In this document: positions 34,954 through 43,623 of the stretch, piece after piece
How positions within the stretch are numbered: position 1 is the first letter of the stretch
Layout: the number at the start of each line of letters is the position of its first letter
DNA from: Methanobacteriota archaeon
GTDB lineage: Archaea; Halobacteriota; Methanosarcinia; Methanosarcinales; Methanosarcinaceae
DNA: 64,000 nt
Direction: 5' to 3'
NCBI GenBank assembly: GCA_016841625.1
Contig: JAENYU010000004.1
Coordinates: 1 to 64,000 of the forward strand
Program-made: the position numbers and the translations under genes
Notes under the pieces: model-generated
Databases searched by the model: none
What the model was told of the DNA's origin: nothing
What the model saw: only the letters and a program-made list of their open reading frames with translations

Positions 34954-35421
34954 ATGAATGTGATAAACACCGGCCAGGGAGTAGGCGGCATCCTGAACAG
35001 TTTCAGGGGCCTTGTGGAAGATGCGAAAAAGATCACTTTTGTCGGGACTCCGGGGTTTTGCACCCCCTTTGCCGAACTCATCGGTTTCGTGGTCCGGAAC
35101 AGGCAGCTGGCTTTCATCCCGAACCTGGACTTTGAAAAAGCACGTTCTATCTCCATGACTGCAGAAGGTATGCAGCTAGGGGACTTCACGGATGCACATG
35201 CCGATGTCGTTGTCCTGCTTGGGGGACTTGCCATGCCGAAGATCGGGGCAGACCCGGAAAAGGCAAACGAACTGGTCGGGAAGATTCTTGAAGGCTCGGA
35301 AAACGGAAAGGTAATAGGAGTTTGCTTCCAGTCAATGTTTATGCAGCAGAAATGGGACGAAATTATCGACTTCGATTACATCATCAATGCCGACCTGGAT
35401 GTCAAGGTCATGGAAGTCTGA
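34954..35421 (+). CDS. DUF2124 family protein
   Basis: A 155-aa protein of the archaeal DUF2124 family. It looks like a Rossmann-type fold: KITFVGTPGFCTPFAELIGF, HADVVVLLGGLAMPK, GKVIGVCFQSMF. I chose the ATG at 34954 over the in-frame TTG at 34930, since GAGGTT lies 7 nt before it. Its function is not known; members are nearly confined to methanogenic archaea. It follows mch on the same strand, but the strong terminator between them argues for a separate transcript. Confidence 0.85.
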   Translation: MNVINTGQGVGGILNSFRGLVEDAKKITFVGTPGFCTPFAELIGFVVRNRQLAFIPNLDFEKARSISMTAEGMQLGDFTDAHADVVVLLGGLAMPKIGADPEKANELVGKILEGSENGKVIGVCFQSMFMQQKWDEIIDFDYIINADLDVKVMEV

Positions 35422-35568
35422 AAAATACGGTAATAAATATATTATCTAACAAAATAATTCTAAATGTTTTCCGGTTCAAAATCAGATTTACCGATCCCTG
35501 GCAGGGAATCGATATATAATTTAAGATAAATATTATATCATATCCGAACGGATAACAGGTTGATAATT

Positions 35569-35931
35569 ATGGGGAAGAATATCGAAGAAGTCAAGACTGT
35601 TAAGGGCTTTTTGCCCAGAGCAATCAAATATGCTAATGACATGAATGAGGACTTTGGCGAAGGGCTTGCAGGTTTTTACAAAGCCATCTGGGATGAAAGG
35701 GAAGGTGGACTTTCCATGAAGAACAAGCACATCCTGGTTTTCACGGTCGCCTGCTCAAACAACAACAAGGAAAGCGCGGTCAAGATCCTGGAACGGCTCA
35801 AAAAATTCGGGGCCACGAAAACCGAGATCATGGACGCCATGATGATGGCAGCCTGGACCGGGGGAATCCAGAATTTCACGGATTTCAGTGCCGTTGTGCT
35901 CAAGGAGATGGAAAGGCTGGGTTTTGAATAA
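35569..35931 (+). CDS. CMD/AhpD-like protein lacking the redox cysteine pair
   Basis: A 120-aa carboxymuconolactone-decarboxylase-family protein: all-helical, with FYKAIWDEREGGLSMKNKHILVFTVAC and ATKTEIMDAMMMAAWTGG. Redox-active AhpD types have a C-x-x-C-x-x-x-H motif. Here the site reads ACSNNNKESA, so the second cysteine and the histidine are missing. Peroxidase activity is therefore unlikely. GGTTGAT precedes the ATG at 35569; a TTG at 35560 is also in frame. Confidence 0.85.
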   Translation: MGKNIEEVKTVKGFLPRAIKYANDMNEDFGEGLAGFYKAIWDEREGGLSMKNKHILVFTVACSNNNKESAVKILERLKKFGATKTEIMDAMMMAAWTGGIQNFTDFSAVVLKEMERLGFE

Positions 35932-36132
35932 CCTGCCTTTATTAATTACTCCTTTTTCCCGTTCTAATTGCTTTTTTTCAGAATTATCGGTTTGGTTCAA
36001 CATTTGAACATTTTACCGGATTTTTTATAAACGGAAAATGAAGAACTCAGGAAAAATTACGAAACATTTTTAAAATCTACAGACTCTTTAAGGGGTCATA
36101 CTCTTAAAAAATAGAAACAGGGTTGTTTCCAA

Positions 36133-37182
36133 TTGTTCCAGACAGAACCGATACTCTACCTCCAGTCTCTGGCAACTGACTGGCTAACCCTCCTAATGGT
36201 CCTGATTACTTCCATGGGTTCGTCCTCTTTTTTTGCAGCAGTAATAATCATGATAACATTCGGAATAGATTTTCGCAGGGGTTTTCTCCTCTTCCAACTG
36301 CTGCTCTGGACAGGGGCAGTCACGGAAGTGCTCAAGGTAGCTTTTGCCATGCCAAGGCCCTATTTTGTGGATTCGAGGGTTTTGAACCTTGAAAGCGGAG
36401 AGCCGAACCTCTCCCCCTTTACCGGGAAAGGAGCGAGCAGTTTTTTCGGGCTTCCCGAAAAAGAAGCTCTCGAAGCTTTCAGGGCAGAAGTTACGACTGA
36501 AGGTTCCTATCCCTTCTACTCCCTTTACGGCTTTCCTTCAGGGCACGTTTCCACCACCACGGCGTTATGGGGAGGAGCCGCCCTGATTTTTGGAAGGAAG
36601 GTAATCTGGAAAATTGCCCCGGCAGTCGTTTTGCTAATGGCTTTCACAAGAATGTACCTTGGTAGACATTTCCTCGGTGACATAATAGGAGGCGTCTGTC
36701 TGGGGCTGCTCATGCTTCTCGCATTCTCCAGTTTCCTTCAAAGCCCTTTCTGTAAAGCTTTTTTCCGGAAAGAAAACTTCATTCCTGCAGCCAGGTCCCC
36801 TAACCTCCTGTTTTACGCCTTTATGTTCATCGTCCCCCTGCTTCTCACAGCCGCATCCCTGATAGGCCCGGACGTGGCTGGCTTTCTCACCGGGACAAAT
36901 ACGGCATACCTCCTGGTAATGCGAAAAGGGCTCCCAGGAGATGCGGGTAACAGAGGAAAGCGGGTCTCACGCGTACTGGTCGCACTCCTGAACTTCGCCG
37001 CAGCCTCCTTCATCACAGCTGTTGCAATCGATATTACAGGAACTGCCAGCTTCCTTGGCCCCGATATAATTGAATTTGCAGAAGCTTTCGTCCCGGCGTC
37101 CACGATATGGGTTTCCGTGGAAATCTGTTTCAGGCTCGGACTGTACGGAAAAGAAAGTTTTTCACAAAAAAGTAGTGCATAA
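36133..37182 (+). CDS. PAP2-superfamily membrane phosphatase
   Basis: A 349-aa membrane protein with the three PAP2 phosphatase motifs: K68-VAFAMP-RP, PSGH at 135-138 and R173-x5-H179 with GD. Eight or so helices are visible. The enzyme likely dephosphorylates isoprenoid or lipid phosphates at the outer face of the membrane. The C-terminal 100 residues are extra hydrophobic segments not needed for PAP2 activity. Translation begins at a TTG. The TnpB element is inserted about 20 bp after its stop codon. Confidence 0.9.
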   Translation: MFQTEPILYLQSLATDWLTLLMVLITSMGSSSFFAAVIIMITFGIDFRRGFLLFQLLLWTGAVTEVLKVAFAMPRPYFVDSRVLNLESGEPNLSPFTGKGASSFFGLPEKEALEAFRAEVTTEGSYPFYSLYGFPSGHVSTTTALWGGAALIFGRKVIWKIAPAVVLLMAFTRMYLGRHFLGDIIGGVCLGLLMLLAFSSFLQSPFCKAFFRKENFIPAARSPNLLFYAFMFIVPLLLTAASLIGPDVAGFLTGTNTAYLLVMRKGLPGDAGNRGKRVSRVLVALLNFAAASFITAVAIDITGTASFLGPDIIEFAEAFVPASTIWVSVEICFRLGLYGKESFSQKSSA

Positions 37183-37205
37183 AAAAGTATAGAAGGGCAG
37201 AAGGT

Positions 37206-37320
37206 GAACTACCCCACCTGCTTTCTGATGAAAGCGAGGAAGGGGCTTCCTGCTTCACATTCCGGAGCAACCTCCACGAATCCACAGGCTCTTCCCCGTG
37301 TCCCACGGGTGATTTTGAAT
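37206..37320 (-). ncRNA. Candidate TnpB omega RNA (3' part)
   Basis: Known TnpB guide RNAs are made from the 3' end of the gene and the right end of the element. Here the minus strand has GGAAGCCCCTTCC, then GCTTTC-atca-GAAAGC (37220-37235), then AGGTGGGGTAGTTC. The CCCC and GGGG boxes can pair around the hairpin. The guide would be read from host DNA below 37205, next to the PAP2 gene. The structure is seen; the RNA is inferred. Confidence 0.6.
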
Positions 37321-38492
37321 CAAGTTGCCAGTGCAAACTTTTTGATGTTGATAGCGGCGTTAATGTCCCTGTCATGGAACGTTCCACAGGCAGGGCATTC
37401 CCACTCCCGGACAGCCAGAGTTATGTCCTTGTTGTGGTATCCGCAAACGTTACAGGTTTTTGTGGAAGGCTCCCACATCCCGATCCTAATAACGGTTTTG
37501 CCGAGCCTTTTAGCCTTATATTCCAGTTTCGAAACAAAGCTTCCCCATGCCGAATCACTGATAGCCTGAGCAAGTTTATGGTTTTTCTTCATCCCCTTAA
37601 TGTTTAGCGTCTCGATTCCAACGGCTTGGTTGTCGCTCAAAAGAGTGTTTGACTCTTTATGCTGGAAATCGTGTCTCTGGTTGGAGATTTTCTCATGAAG
37701 TTTAGCAAGCTGTTTTACGGCTTTTCTTCGGTTACTGGACCCTTTCTGTTTCCTGCTGACCCTCCTCTGGAGAGTTTTCAGGCGTTTCAAAGACTTTTTC
37801 AGGAACGTAGGGTTCTCTATCTTTTCCCCGGTGGAAAGGATCGCAAAGTCCTTGATCCCGAGGTCAACCCCGACTGTGGTATCCTCTGAGTATTCCTGCA
37901 TTTCCGGGTACTCTTCCCTGTCTTCCGTCAGGATGCTAATGAAGTACTTTCCTGTAGGGGTTCTTCTTACGGTTGCCGTTCTCAGGAACTCACCATTAAG
38001 ATCCTTTTCGACAATGACCTCCCCGTTAACTTCGGTAGTCTCGATCAGGTTCTCGAAAAACTCCGGACTGAACAGGTCCCTGTGCATCTTAATTTTCATC
38101 CAGCCGATTCCCGGAAGAAACACCTGCGAAGTGGTCAGGTTGAGCCTGTACCTCTGCGGGATCTGGAAAGACTTGTTGGTGTCTTTCTTCGTTTTCCGTT
38201 GAGGAAAGCCGTTTTGTCCTTTGAAAAAGCGGGTGTAGGCATCGTGCAGGTTTTTTCTGGCTTCCTGAAGAGACTGAGAATTGACCTCTTTGAGCCAGGG
38301 GTAGATTTCCTTGAACATGGGAAGGTACTTGTCAAGTTGACTCAGGGAAATGTTGATCCTGAATTTGTCGTAGAAAACCTTTTTGATGTGGAGGAAACGG
38401 TTATAGATGAATCTAACGCATCCGATATGCTTTTCGATAAGCGTCTTTTGTTCATCATCCGGGTATATCCGGTACACGTTTCCCATTTTCAT
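37320..38492 (-). CDS. tnpB: TnpB, RNA-guided nuclease of the IS200/IS605 group
   Basis: A full-length 390-aa TnpB. The N-terminal wedge region (NVYRIYPDDEQKTLIEKHIGCVRFIYNRFL) is typical. The RuvC catalytic residues are present: D210 in VGVDLGIKDF, E294 in GIETLNIKGM, and the aspartate in HDRDINAA near 374-376. The zinc finger has C347-x2-C350 and C366-x2-C369. Nothing is broken, so it may be active. TnpB proteins cut DNA using an omega RNA from the element's right end and help keep the element in the genome. The element has no tnpA. Confidence 0.95.
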   Translation of the reverse strand: MKMGNVYRIYPDDEQKTLIEKHIGCVRFIYNRFLHIKKVFYDKFRINISLSQLDKYLPMFKEIYPWLKEVNSQSLQEARKNLHDAYTRFFKGQNGFPQRKTKKDTNKSFQIPQRYRLNLTTSQVFLPGIGWMKIKMHRDLFSPEFFENLIETTEVNGEVIVEKDLNGEFLRTATVRRTPTGKYFISILTEDREEYPEMQEYSEDTTVGVDLGIKDFAILSTGEKIENPTFLKKSLKRLKTLQRRVSRKQKGSSNRRKAVKQLAKLHEKISNQRHDFQHKESNTLLSDNQAVGIETLNIKGMKKNHKLAQAISDSAWGSFVSKLEYKAKRLGKTVIRIGMWEPSTKTCNVCGYHNKDITLAVREWECPACGTFHDRDINAAINIKKFALAT

Positions 38493-38713
38493 GACATTGC
38501 TAATTGTTTTGAAATAATATAAGGAAATTCTTATATTATTAATAGAGAGTTATTTTATTGTAGTGTTGGGAAGTTGACGGTTCCCATCTCCCACCTGTCG
38601 GCCTGCGGCCTCCGAGGAAGGAGTCTTCCCCCCTTCGGAGATAAAAAATAGAAAAAAATGGAAAAAAAGTGGAAGAAATATAGAAATCCGGCTATTTATT
38701 GGCCCGGAATTCT

Positions 38714-40300
38714 TTACAAACTTCTGCGCCTCAGTCCGTATGCGGAAACCAGCACCGCAACTCCGAGCCCGAACTCGAAAGCTGGCGTGGATTCAGCCTC
38801 ACCTTCTTCTTCAGCGGCTTCTCCTTCAGCGGCTTCCTCTTCCCCGGCTTCTTCTTCAGCTTCCTCTCCAGCTTCGGGTTCCAGGTCAATTACGATTTCG
38901 TGCTCTGAAAATTCAGGGATATACACAGCCATCGTGGCGGTTTCATTTTCCTGCACGAGATAGCAGAGCGGGCGGTCCCCACCGGCAAAGAGTTCATCGA
39001 TACTTTCGGCTTTCTCGATTTCCTCCCCGTCAAAGCGGAGCCTCAGGCGATCGGGATTGGAAAGGTTGATGGTCTCGTTGTCCACGTTTACGGTGATGAC
39101 CCTGCCCTCGGGAAGCTCCGAATCTACCCCGAGCACGATGCGGTCCCTGTCCCTGTCCCTGACCTGCACACCCATGGGAGTGTAGCTCACAACAGATGCG
39201 TTATCCCCGCCTGCGCGGAGGGCAAGTTCAGCTCCAACCCTACCGTTTGCGATTTCCCGGGAAAGCACCCTGTGCATGTACGCTGCACGGGAACCGTAAC
39301 GGTATTCGGTCTGCATGAAAGCGGGTTCCATGGGAGTTGCACGGAACATGGCCACACTGTTTTCGACAAGGCTTACCGTGACCTCGTCATCCGAAATCTC
39401 AACATCAAGCCCCTCGAGGGGCTCGTCCTCCGTTCCGGAAGCAAGGTAATTCTTGAAGACGGTAAGGTATCCTTCTAAATTGTTTTTACTTATCTTCACA
39501 ATAATTACATCATCAGAATCATCCGAAAGTTCGGTATCCAGGCTTGCTTCCACATATTTGGCAAGGTCAAAGACAACGGTTTTGTCGGCAAAAGCCCTGA
39601 CCTGCATGACTCCCATAGGGTTGTCGTGAAGGAAAATCTGGCTGTCAGCGCCCTCATAGAAAGCAGTCGCCCCTGCTACCTGTTCATCCTGATACTCGAA
39701 ATCGGAAACCGTGACCGAATCGAAAATCAGGTCCCCGCCAACCGCAAAATTGCTGACTTCACCTGCATCAGCATCAAAACTGAAGGTCGTGAAGTTCCCG
39801 TATGCAAAGCGCCCCTGCTGCATGAAATGGAGGCCATAGCCCATACCCATGCCCATGGCCCTTACAGCCTGCGTGGCCTGCTGGCGCATCAGGAGTTGCT
39901 GCCGCGCATTGAGCGAGGTCTGAGTCTGCTGCATGTTCATGACCATGTAGCTGGCAATTTCCTGCCCGGTAACCCCGTACTCCTCTTCAATTTCCAGGAT
40001 CGTGAACTGCGAGTTCAGATCCTCCGGAAGTCCGAGGTCGGAAATTGCATCTTCAACCGGAATTTCGAAATTGTTGCAGACTTCTTCGAAAGTCATTGAG
40101 CCGAACCCTGCAAACCTGTTGTCGTACTGGTCAAACCCGTAACCATTCATCATCCCCTGGCCCATTCCCGGACCCATGCCACCGTTGGTCCCTCCACCCG
40201 GCCCCATCTGGGCAAGGACAGGAGATGCTCCAAGGATCACAATCAAGAGGACACAAAATACAGACAGGTCTAAGTATTTCATTTTCAACTTCATTTTCAT
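38714..40300 (-). CDS. Cell-surface protein with C-terminal sorting-type signal
   Basis: A 528-aa exported protein. A signal peptide (about 8-30, ending in SPVLAQ) is followed by a G/M-rich stretch, a Q/M-rich helix near 125-150, and a long region of beta character. An acidic E/A stalk (about 475-500) leads to TPAFEFGLGVAVLVSAYGLRRRS, a short hydrophobic helix with a basic end. This tripartite end resembles the PGF/PEF-CTERM signals handled by archaeosortases. The exact family is not recognised. GGGGA precedes the ATG. It probably sits on the cell surface. Confidence 0.75.
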   Translation of the reverse strand: MKMKLKMKYLDLSVFCVLLIVILGASPVLAQMGPGGGTNGGMGPGMGQGMMNGYGFDQYDNRFAGFGSMTFEEVCNNFEIPVEDAISDLGLPEDLNSQFTILEIEEEYGVTGQEIASYMVMNMQQTQTSLNARQQLLMRQQATQAVRAMGMGMGYGLHFMQQGRFAYGNFTTFSFDADAGEVSNFAVGGDLIFDSVTVSDFEYQDEQVAGATAFYEGADSQIFLHDNPMGVMQVRAFADKTVVFDLAKYVEASLDTELSDDSDDVIIVKISKNNLEGYLTVFKNYLASGTEDEPLEGLDVEISDDEVTVSLVENSVAMFRATPMEPAFMQTEYRYGSRAAYMHRVLSREIANGRVGAELALRAGGDNASVVSYTPMGVQVRDRDRDRIVLGVDSELPEGRVITVNVDNETINLSNPDRLRLRFDGEEIEKAESIDELFAGGDRPLCYLVQENETATMAVYIPEFSEHEIVIDLEPEAGEEAEEEAGEEEAAEGEAAEEEGEAESTPAFEFGLGVAVLVSAYGLRRRSL

Positions 40301-40948
40301 ATTCCATTCCCCGCAAATAATAAGCTGTCAATGATCTATCCAGCCCTAAAAATAAAAAGCTGAAGTAAAACATAATCATCAAATAGATAATTCAAACAGT
40401 TGATTATATGATCCAATCTTATAAATCTTTGACACTGAAATCTCTGATACTGAAATCTCTGATGTTGAAATCTTTGACACTGCAGAAGTCTGATTAAAAA
40501 AATGAGTTTGAGATCCCGAAAAATTCTATTTTGAGATATAATTTTGAAACAGGTCCGGAAGTAAGCCTCAGGAAAAAAAAAATAGAAAAATTGATCATTC
40601 CCCATCTCATATTTTATTTCTCAACTGAGATAACGTTTCCGAAAATAACACCACAAAAATTCCCGCCGGAATGCCTGAAAAGAAAAACTCCAGAATCGCA
40701 ATTTAAGCTCACAGGAGGAATTTTTCTTATCCTTATTCGCCGGATGAAGGAATCCTTAAATAAAGCTTTTAACTATTGAGCGTATTCACAATCCACAGGA
40801 GAAACAGCAAAATAAAAATTGCAGTCGAAAGCCTGCAATTAACAGGATATACCAGATAAAATATACCTGAAGATAAATATGCCTGACAGCTTTTCCACCA
40901 GCAGAATGAATTTTATTGTTAATATTAAAACCCAAGAGGATGACATTC
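40301..40948. other. Intergenic region between surface protein and pdxS
   Basis: About 650 bp with no gene seen. A 15-bp tandem repeat lies at 40423-40482. The rest is AT-rich and must contain the divergent promoters of the surface protein gene and pdxS. Confidence 0.45.
40423..40482. repeat. 15-bp tandem repeat
   Basis: Four copies of AAATCTTTGACACTG, with small changes in the middle two, stand head to tail about 120 bp upstream of the surface protein gene. Confidence 0.85.
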
Positions 40949-41845
40949 ATGGACTTTGAAAAATTGAGACACGGGACCGAACTGATCAAGAGGGGCTTTG
41001 CTAAGATGCAGAAGGGGGGTGTGATCATGGACGTGACAAACCCCGAACAGGCCAGGATCGCAGAAGAGGCAGGAGCAGTTGCGGTTATGGCTCTGCAGGC
41101 TGTCCCGGCAGACATCAGGAAAGAAGGTGGCGTTGCCAGGATGGCAGACCCTGAAATCATCCAGAAGATCATTGATACGGTCACGATTCCCGTTATGGCA
41201 AAAGCCAGGATTGGGCACTTTGTGGAAGCCGAAATTCTGGAGGCGCTTGGCGCGGACATGGTGGACGAGTCCGAAGTCCTGACCCCTGCCGACCCCTACT
41301 TCCACATCGACAAGACCGAGTTTACCGTGCCCTTCGTCTGCGGAGCCAGGAACCTCGGAGAAGCTCTCCGGAGGATCAACGAAGGGGCAGCCATGATCCG
41401 GACCAAAGGAGAAGCAGGGACCGGAGACGTCAGCCAGGCAGTAAAGCACATGAAGCAGATTCAGGGCGAAATCCGGGAACTTGCCGGAAAGAACAAGGAA
41501 GAACTGATCATGGTCGCAAGGGACATCGAAGCCCCGATCGAACTCGTGATCGAAACCGCCCAGATGCAGCGCCTGCCTGTCGTGAACTTTGCAGCTGGTG
41601 GAGTTGCAACCCCTGCCGACGCAGCCCTCATGATGCGCCTCGGTGCCGACGGTGTCTTCGTAGGTTCAGGGATCTTCAAAGCCGAAAACCCGGAGAAGAT
41701 GGCAAAAGCAGTGGTCGAAGCAGTCAACAACTACGACAACCCCGCAAAACTCGCCGAAATCTCCAAGGGCATCGGAAGCGGCATGAAAGGCATCAGCGCC
41801 GACATGATCCCGCCGGAGCAGGCCCTTCAGGAACGCGGCTGGTAA
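40949..41845 (+). CDS. pdxS: Pyridoxal 5'-phosphate synthase, PdxS subunit
   Basis: A 298-aa PdxS. The family stretches [63 protein letters not shown], and [30 protein letters not shown] are intact, including the active-site lysine in MAKARIGH. It makes PLP from ribose 5-phosphate, glyceraldehyde 3-phosphate and ammonia supplied by PdxT. GAGGATGA precedes the ATG at 40949. The PdxT gene follows 238 bp later, with a hairpin repeat between. Confidence 0.97.
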   Translation: MDFEKLRHGTELIKRGFAKMQKGGVIMDVTNPEQARIAEEAGAVAVMALQAVPADIRKEGGVARMADPEIIQKIIDTVTIPVMAKARIGHFVEAEILEALGADMVDESEVLTPADPYFHIDKTEFTVPFVCGARNLGEALRRINEGAAMIRTKGEAGTGDVSQAVKHMKQIQGEIRELAGKNKEELIMVARDIEAPIELVIETAQMQRLPVVNFAAGGVATPADAALMMRLGADGVFVGSGIFKAENPEKMAKAVVEAVNNYDNPAKLAEISKGIGSGMKGISADMIPPEQALQERGW

Positions 41846-41849
41846 AAAA

Positions 41850-41962
41850 ACAGCAAGCAAACAAGCAAGCAAACAAGCAAGCAGCCGAGTTGCGCCAGCC
41901 GAGTTGCGGCTCGGCAGTGCGCTGTCCGTTTCGCTCGCTTCGCTCGCTCAAGCGGACTTAAA
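41850..41962 (+). repeat. AAGCAAAC repeats and GC-rich hairpins between pdxS and pdxT
   Basis: Short AGCAAGCAAACA units (41853-41882) are followed by CCGAG-ttgcgg-CTCGG and by a longer stem with arms GTCCGTTT and AAGCGGAC around repeated CGCTCGCTT. The GC-rich block contrasts with its AT-rich flanks and may act as terminator or as a dispersed repeat. Confidence 0.55.
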
Positions 41963-42083
41963 AATATTTTATTTTTTTAAAAAATGATTATTTCTTGCAG
42001 GCTTGTAAGAAAAAATCAATTAAATTTTTTTATAATTTTTGATCTAACAATAAAGAATTAATTTTCACAAAATGGTGTTTTTA

Positions 42084-42680
42084 ATGAAGATCGGTGTTAT
42101 TGCGATCCAGGGAGCAGTTTCCGAACATGTTGAAGCTTTGAAAAGAGCCCTTGCCGAGAGGGGTGAAGATGCCGAAGTTGTTACGATCAAGCACAGCGGC
42201 ATTGTCCCGGTGTGCAGCGGAATTGTGATCCCCGGCGGAGAGAGCACGACGCTCTGCCGGCTGCTTGCCCGTGAGGGGATTGCAGAAGAGATGAAAGAGG
42301 CGGCTGCAAAGGGAGTTCCGATCCTTGGGACCTGTGCAGGCCTGATCGTGCTTGCAAAGGAAGGGGACGAGCAGGTGGAAAAGACCAGCCAGGAACTGCT
42401 CGGTATCATGGATACGAAGGTGAACAGGAACGCTTTTGGAAGGCAGAGGGAATCTTTTGAGGCGGAACTTGAGGTCGAGATTCTCGATTCTCCCTATAGC
42501 GGCATTTTCATCCGGGCTCCGGCAATCGTAAGCTGCGGGCCGGGCGTGAAAGTTCTTTCCCGGCTTAACGGCTTTATAATCGCGGCAGAGCAGGAGAATG
42601 TAATGGCGCTTTCGTTCCACCCGGAACTGACTGACGATCTGCGCATCCACCAGTATTTCCTGGACAAGGTCTTCAACTGA
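42084..42680 (+). CDS. pdxT: Pyridoxal 5'-phosphate synthase, PdxT glutaminase
   Basis: A 198-aa class I glutaminase with the PdxT marks IGVIAIQGAVSEHVEAL, VIPGGESTTLCRLL, the nucleophile cysteine in GTCAGLIVLAK, RNAFGRQRESFEAEL, and the H-x-E pair in FHPELTDD. It supplies ammonia to PdxS. GGTG lies 7 nt before the ATG at 42084, which I prefer to the earlier in-frame ATG at 42072. Confidence 0.97.
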   Translation: MKIGVIAIQGAVSEHVEALKRALAERGEDAEVVTIKHSGIVPVCSGIVIPGGESTTLCRLLAREGIAEEMKEAAAKGVPILGTCAGLIVLAKEGDEQVEKTSQELLGIMDTKVNRNAFGRQRESFEAELEVEILDSPYSGIFIRAPAIVSCGPGVKVLSRLNGFIIAAEQENVMALSFHPELTDDLRIHQYFLDKVFN

Positions 42681-42855
42681 AGAAGATGCTTTCCAACATT
42701 TTTTTAATTTTTTCCAATTCATTTCATCCCCTCATTTATTCCAATTAATTCCCTCTTTTCAATTTGGGCCACTGCATTCTAATTTTTAGACCTTAATATT
42801 TATCTTAGCAGGCTTCGATTATATTAATAAAAACGTAACGAGGAGGGTAAAGTAT

Positions 42856-43263
42856 ATGGTAAAACTGACAGCAGAAATGAAAGAAGATTTTACAAAAATG
42901 AGGATTTTCCCGTTTGCAACCGCTTCTAAGAGCGGGGATCCGAACGTTGTACCAATTGGATTTTGCAAGCTTCAGGAAGATGACGAGACCATCTGGATTG
43001 CAGACAACTATTTTTACAAGACCCGCAAGAACCTCGACGAAAACCCGAGGGGAGCAATCTATATCTGGGGACCAGAAATAAAGGGCTGCTACCAGATCAA
43101 GGGGGACTTCGAGATCAAGACCGACGGGGAAGACTACGAGAAGATGTACAAAATGGTCAAGTCCATGGGAGACAGGTTCCCGGCAAAAGCCCTTGCCGTC
43201 ATGAAAATCACGGAAGTTTTCGAGTGCAAGCCAGGGGATGAAGCAGGAAAGCAGCTTCTCTGA
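42856..43263 (+). CDS. PNPOx-like FMN-binding protein
   Basis: A 135-aa split-barrel protein of the pyridoxamine 5'-phosphate oxidase-like family (FPFATASKSGDPNVVPIGFCKLQEDDETIWIADNYFYKTRKNLDENPRGAIYIWG). These bind FMN or a related flavin. AGGAGGG precedes the ATG. It lies downstream of pdxT, but in this family the link to vitamin B6 need not be real. Its enzymatic role is not clear. Confidence 0.88.
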   Translation: MVKLTAEMKEDFTKMRIFPFATASKSGDPNVVPIGFCKLQEDDETIWIADNYFYKTRKNLDENPRGAIYIWGPEIKGCYQIKGDFEIKTDGEDYEKMYKMVKSMGDRFPAKALAVMKITEVFECKPGDEAGKQLL

Positions 43264-43623
43264 TTCCCTTCGAAACCAAGTTATAAAATTTACGATTTTA
43301 TCCTGACCGGGAGGACGGAAAAACGTCCTCACAACCTCTCTTTTTTTAAAGAAAGATATCAGACAAGGTAGGTTGTATCTTTTTTCGGATAAGAAAGCGA
43401 ATCAAATGAAATTCTAGAGAATTTGTCGGAAAAGAATGAGAAAATATTAAGGGATCGGAAGAAATATTGTGAAGTATGAAGCATATATTAATATAAACGA
43501 TTGTATATAATTGAAGGGGGGAATCATGATGAGGTGGCAGGCCGGGGTAAAGTAACAGGCTGACGTGAGCTGCTTCAAACTTTAAATTCTTTACTTAGAT
43601 GCAAACCGGGGGGTTAGCGAATT
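43264..43623 (+). other. Terminator and long leader of the SLC13 gene
   Basis: A hairpin GAGGACG-n6-CGTCCTC (43311-43330) followed by CTCTCTTTTTTT probably ends the FMN-binding gene's transcript. A TATA-like ATATTAATATAAACG lies at 43486-43500. A short frame at 43526-43555 follows. Confidence 0.55.
43526..43555 (+). CDS. Possible leader ORF of nine codons
   Basis: ATG ATG AGG TGG CAG GCC GGG GTA AAG ends in TAA; GGGGGG lies 4 nt before the first ATG. It sits about 70 nt upstream of the SLC13 start codon, whose context (AATTATGATGA) is similar. It could be an upstream ORF or chance. Confidence 0.25.
   Translation: MMRWQAGVK

Larger units (their letters stand above)
37206..38645 (-). mobile_element. 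IS200/IS605-type element carrying only tnpB
   Basis: The right end (37206-37250, reading GTAGTTC at the edge on the minus strand) and the left end (38585-38645) both contain a CGAGGAAGG box beside a short hairpin and a CCCACCTG box. The left end matches the distal end of the iscB element at 63195-63250 closely. No tnpA is present, so movement would need a transposase in trans. Confidence 0.75.

Noticed and set aside
40423-40482. CRISPR-like 15-bp repeats upstream of the surface protein gene
   Set aside because: There are no spacers between units and no cas genes nearby.
42856-43263. Assigning the FMN-binding gene as a true PdxH (vitamin B6 oxidase)
   Set aside because: It is next to pdxT, but the short split-barrel form lacks visible PdxH-specific features, and organisms with PdxS/PdxT do not need PdxH.
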